Assembly (NCBI GenBank): GCA_017853735.1
Contig: JAFMJA010000129.1
Coordinates: forward strand, 1 to 7,729
DNA from: Burkholderiaceae bacterium
GTDB lineage: Bacteria > Pseudomonadota > Gammaproteobacteria > Burkholderiales > Burkholderiaceae_C
Reading direction: 5' to 3'
Length of the DNA stretch: 7,729 bases
A model generated the notes under the pieces. The model worked only from the letters and a program-made list of their open reading frames with translations, made no database searches and was not told the DNA's origin. Made by a program: the position numbers and the translations under genes. This document shows, in pieces, positions 5,771 to 7,729 of the stretch (position 1 is the stretch's first letter; every line of letters starts with the position of its first letter).

Positions 5771-6661
5771 ATGCGAGTAGGTATAGCCGGAACCGGCAAG
5801 ATGGGCAGCGCGATAGGCCTGCGACTGCATTCACTGGGCCATCAGGTGACGGTCTGGAACCGCACCCGCGCCAAGGCGCAGCCCATGCTCGACGCCGGAC
5901 TGGCCTGGGCTGACACACCCAAGGCGCTGGCTGCAACTTGCGACCTGGTGATCACCCTGCTGACCAACGAGCAGGCGCTGGACGATGTCTATTTTTCGGC
6001 TGAAGGCTTGCTGGCTGCACCAGCCAAGGGCAAGTTGTTCCTGGAAATGAGCACGGTCAGCCCGGCCAAGCAGGAGGCCATGGGCGCGCGCGCCACTGCG
6101 CTGGGTGCGGCTTACCTGGAATGCCCGGTGGGCGGCAGTGTGGGCCCAGCCAAGGAGGGCAAGCTGATGGCCTTTGTTGGCGGCGCGGCAGCTGATCTGG
6201 AGCGCGCCCGCCCGCTGCTGGAGCAGATGTGCAAGCGCATCGAGCATGTGGGCGCCCATGGCGCCGGTGCCATGATGAAACTGGCGGTCAACCTGCCCTT
6301 GATGGTGTATTGGCAGACCCTGGGTGAGGCTCTCTCGATGGTGGCGCCACTGGGGCTGGATCCCAAACGGGTGGTGGATATCCTGACCGAATCCTCCGGC
6401 GGCCCCAATATGCTCAAGGTGCGGGGCGGCCAGATCGGTCAGGCCCTGGCGGGTGAACAGACTGGCGTGATCTCGGTGGACATTGCCACCATGCGTAAAG
6501 ACATGCGCACCATGTTGGCCCAGGGCCAGGCGAACAAGCGCCAGTTGCCCTTGACCGAAATGGCACTGAAAAACTTCGATGCGGCAGCGGCCAGCGGCCT
6601 GGATGCAGCAGACTGCACCCAATTGCCGGTGTGGTGGCTGGCAAAAGGCGGTCGCGCCTGA
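5771..6661 (+). CDS. NAD(P)-dependent beta-hydroxyacid dehydrogenase, glyoxylate/succinic semialdehyde reductase-like
   Basis: A 296-residue member of the 3-hydroxyisobutyrate dehydrogenase family (HIBADH, GarR/GlxR, GLYR), which interconverts small hydroxyacids and their aldehydes or ketoacids in the cytoplasm. The N-terminal Rossmann fold shows GIAGTGKMGSAIG (4-16), then VTVWNRT (26-32); the Asn-Arg-Thr at the end of strand 2 is typical of members preferring NADP. The substrate loop is ECPVGGSVGPAKEGKL (117-132), closer to the PVSGSxxPAxxGxL of GLYR-type glyoxylate/succinic semialdehyde reductases than to the PVSGGxxGA of HIBADH. The catalytic lysine is Lys170 in GAGAMMKLAVN (165-174 region), with Asn174 after it; MRKDM (241-245) provides the second conserved lysine. 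ATG at 5771 is preceded by AAGGAG five bases away. It follows a terminator, so it probably has its own promoter or relies on read-through. Tartronate semialdehyde reductase is an alternative; the substrate is undecided. Confidence 0.88.
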   Translation: MRVGIAGTGKMGSAIGLRLHSLGHQVTVWNRTRAKAQPMLDAGLAWADTPKALAATCDLVITLLTNEQALDDVYFSAEGLLAAPAKGKLFLEMSTVSPAKQEAMGARATALGAAYLECPVGGSVGPAKEGKLMAFVGGAAADLERARPLLEQMCKRIEHVGAHGAGAMMKLAVNLPLMVYWQTLGEALSMVAPLGLDPKRVVDILTESSGGPNMLKVRGGQIGQALAGEQTGVISVDIATMRKDMRTMLAQGQANKRQLPLTEMALKNFDAAAASGLDAADCTQLPVWWLAKGGRA

Positions 6662-6678
6662 AGCCAGGGGCAAGGCCG

Positions 6679-7674
6679 CTAATCGATCTTCATGCCCTGG
6701 ATGATCGGGCGAAACTGATTCATCTGGCGCTTGAGCATGGCTTCCTGCTCAGCCGGCGAGGAGCCCACCGGCTCGGCCCCCAGCTCGGCCAAACGTTTGG
6801 CCACCTCGGGGTGACGCACCGCTGAAGCCACCTCGCGTTGCAGCCGGTCGATCACCTCGCGCGGCGTCTTGGCTGGTGCAAACAAGCCATTCCAGCCTTC
6901 CAGCTCGAGATCGGGGTAGCCCAGTTCACGCACGGTGGCCACATCTGGCAGGCCGGCAATGCGCTTGGAGGCCGTCGTGGCCAAGGCCTTTAAGCTGCCG
7001 GCACGAATCTCTGCCAGGGAGGACGACAGCTGGTCACCGCCAAACTGAATGCGCCCGGCGAGCAATTCCTGCTTGAGGGGTGCAGCGCCCTTGAAAGGCA
7101 CATGCTGCATGTCCACCTTGGCATCGCGCTTGAACGATTCACCCAGCACATGGACCGCGGAGCCCGGGCCGGTGGAACCATAGTTGTATTGCAGTTTAGG
7201 GTTGGCTCTCAACAATGCCGCCAACTCCTTCAAATCCTTGGCCGGCACACTGGGGTTGGCAGTCAGCACAAAGGGCACATAGACCGCGATCGAGACCCCT
7301 GCAAAATCAGTTTCGGCGTTGAAAGGCGAGCGGTTGGCCAAAGTCTGCGCGACTGAAGACAAGGGAAAGGTGATGTTGTGCATCAATAAGGTGTAGCCGT
7401 CTGGTGCGGCCTTAGCCACCAGGTCGGCACCAATCGCGCCACCCGCACCGCCGCGGTTGTCCACCAGGACTGGCTGGCCCATGGACTCGCTCATGCGCTG
7501 GCCCACAATGCGCGCCACGATATCGGTGGTGCCGCCTGCCGGGAAAGGCACGATGATCTTGATCGGCTTGGAGGGAAAAGCCTGGGCCATGGCCTGCTGG
7601 ACCAAGCCCAGTGCCAGCAACGTGGAAATCACTACGCCCGTAGTCAGCTTGAGAATTCTTCTGCAGATCTTCAT
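6679..7674 (-). CDS. Bug/TctC-family tripartite tricarboxylate transporter substrate-binding protein
   Basis: Complete 331-residue periplasmic receptor, normal length for the Bug family. Signal peptide: basic start MKICRRILK, hydrophobic core at about 11-25, cleavage after AMA at residue 30. The mature protein has the ligand-loop signature IKIIVPFPAGGTTDIVAR (38-55) with Asp51, VDNRGGAGGAIGAD (71-84), APDGYTLL (90-97), YNYGSTGPGSAVHVLGESF (163-181), a VPFKGAAPLKQELLAG second-lobe loop (192-207) and IAGLPDVATVRELGYPD (239-255), all in the usual order. AAGGA lies six bases before the ATG. It faces the dehydrogenase tail to tail with a 17-base gap and no evident terminator. It is a different paralogue from the receptor at 1-704, not a recent duplicate. 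No TctA or TctB gene is nearby, so it may be an orphan receptor using shared membrane components or serving as a sensor. Ligand unknown. Confidence 0.95.
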   Translation of the reverse strand: MKICRRILKLTTGVVISTLLALGLVQQAMAQAFPSKPIKIIVPFPAGGTTDIVARIVGQRMSESMGQPVLVDNRGGAGGAIGADLVAKAAPDGYTLLMHNITFPLSSVAQTLANRSPFNAETDFAGVSIAVYVPFVLTANPSVPAKDLKELAALLRANPKLQYNYGSTGPGSAVHVLGESFKRDAKVDMQHVPFKGAAPLKQELLAGRIQFGGDQLSSSLAEIRAGSLKALATTASKRIAGLPDVATVRELGYPDLELEGWNGLFAPAKTPREVIDRLQREVASAVRHPEVAKRLAELGAEPVGSSPAEQEAMLKRQMNQFRPIIQGMKID

Positions 7675-7729
7675 TGCCTGTCCTTGATTCTGGATGGGTA
7701 AGTTAAGAACGGTAGGGAAACCGCCTTGC

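Noticed and set aside
5831..6673. Long minus-strand open frame (280 codons) opposite the dehydrogenase
   Set aside because: Same compositional shadow pattern; no ribosome binding site or recognisable domain, while the plus strand encodes a full Rossmann enzyme.

Overview
The window is GC-rich, tightly packed bacterial chromosome. It is most likely from a betaproteobacterium of the order Burkholderiales, with a Comamonadaceae-like look (Rhodoferax, Polaromonas or Acidovorax type). Two periplasmic Bug-type (tripartite tricarboxylate) solute receptors, a family greatly expanded in that order, flank the segment, and the E. coli-like phosphatidylserine decarboxylase fits a proteobacterium. The genus is an inference; there is no rRNA or other marker. 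I found no tRNA, rRNA, CRISPR array, insertion sequence or phage gene.

Layout. Position 1-704 (minus) is a Bug receptor whose 3' end lies outside the window. Position 705-813 is a short intergenic region with an A8 run, a C9 run and a small inverted repeat. Position 814-1005 (plus) is a small, AT-richer gene for a single-pass membrane protein, meeting lrgB tail to tail. Position 3603-1002 (minus) is a compact operon reading glcD, lrgA, lrgB: a FAD-dependent 2-hydroxyacid (glycolate) oxidase subunit followed by a two-subunit LrgAB-type membrane protein. A 62-base divergent promoter region separates it from psd (plus, 3666-4505). A class V aminotransferase (4527-5681) follows psd 21 bases later and ends at a clear intrinsic terminator. 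A beta-hydroxyacid dehydrogenase/glyoxylate reductase-like enzyme (5771-6661) has its own ribosome binding site. A second, complete Bug receptor (7674-6679, minus) converges on it. No gap without a gene exceeds about 110 bases.

How the genes may work together. The main biological signal is the glcD-lrgA-lrgB operon. The plant plastid glycolate/glycerate translocator PLGG1 is an LrgA-LrgB-type protein, and bacterial LrgAB/PftAB pairs have been linked to pyruvate uptake. An oxidase for glycolate or lactate co-transcribed with LrgAB therefore suggests a transport-plus-oxidation unit for a small hydroxyacid rather than a murein hydrolase/holin regulator. Nearby, an aminotransferase of the alanine/serine-glyoxylate superfamily and a reductase resembling glyoxylate/succinic semialdehyde reductases would act on the same C2/C3 pool. 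That makes a loose glycolate-glyoxylate neighbourhood, interrupted by the housekeeping phospholipid gene psd. The link between the two transcription units is inference. Substrates of the receptors, the aminotransferase and the reductase cannot be fixed from sequence.
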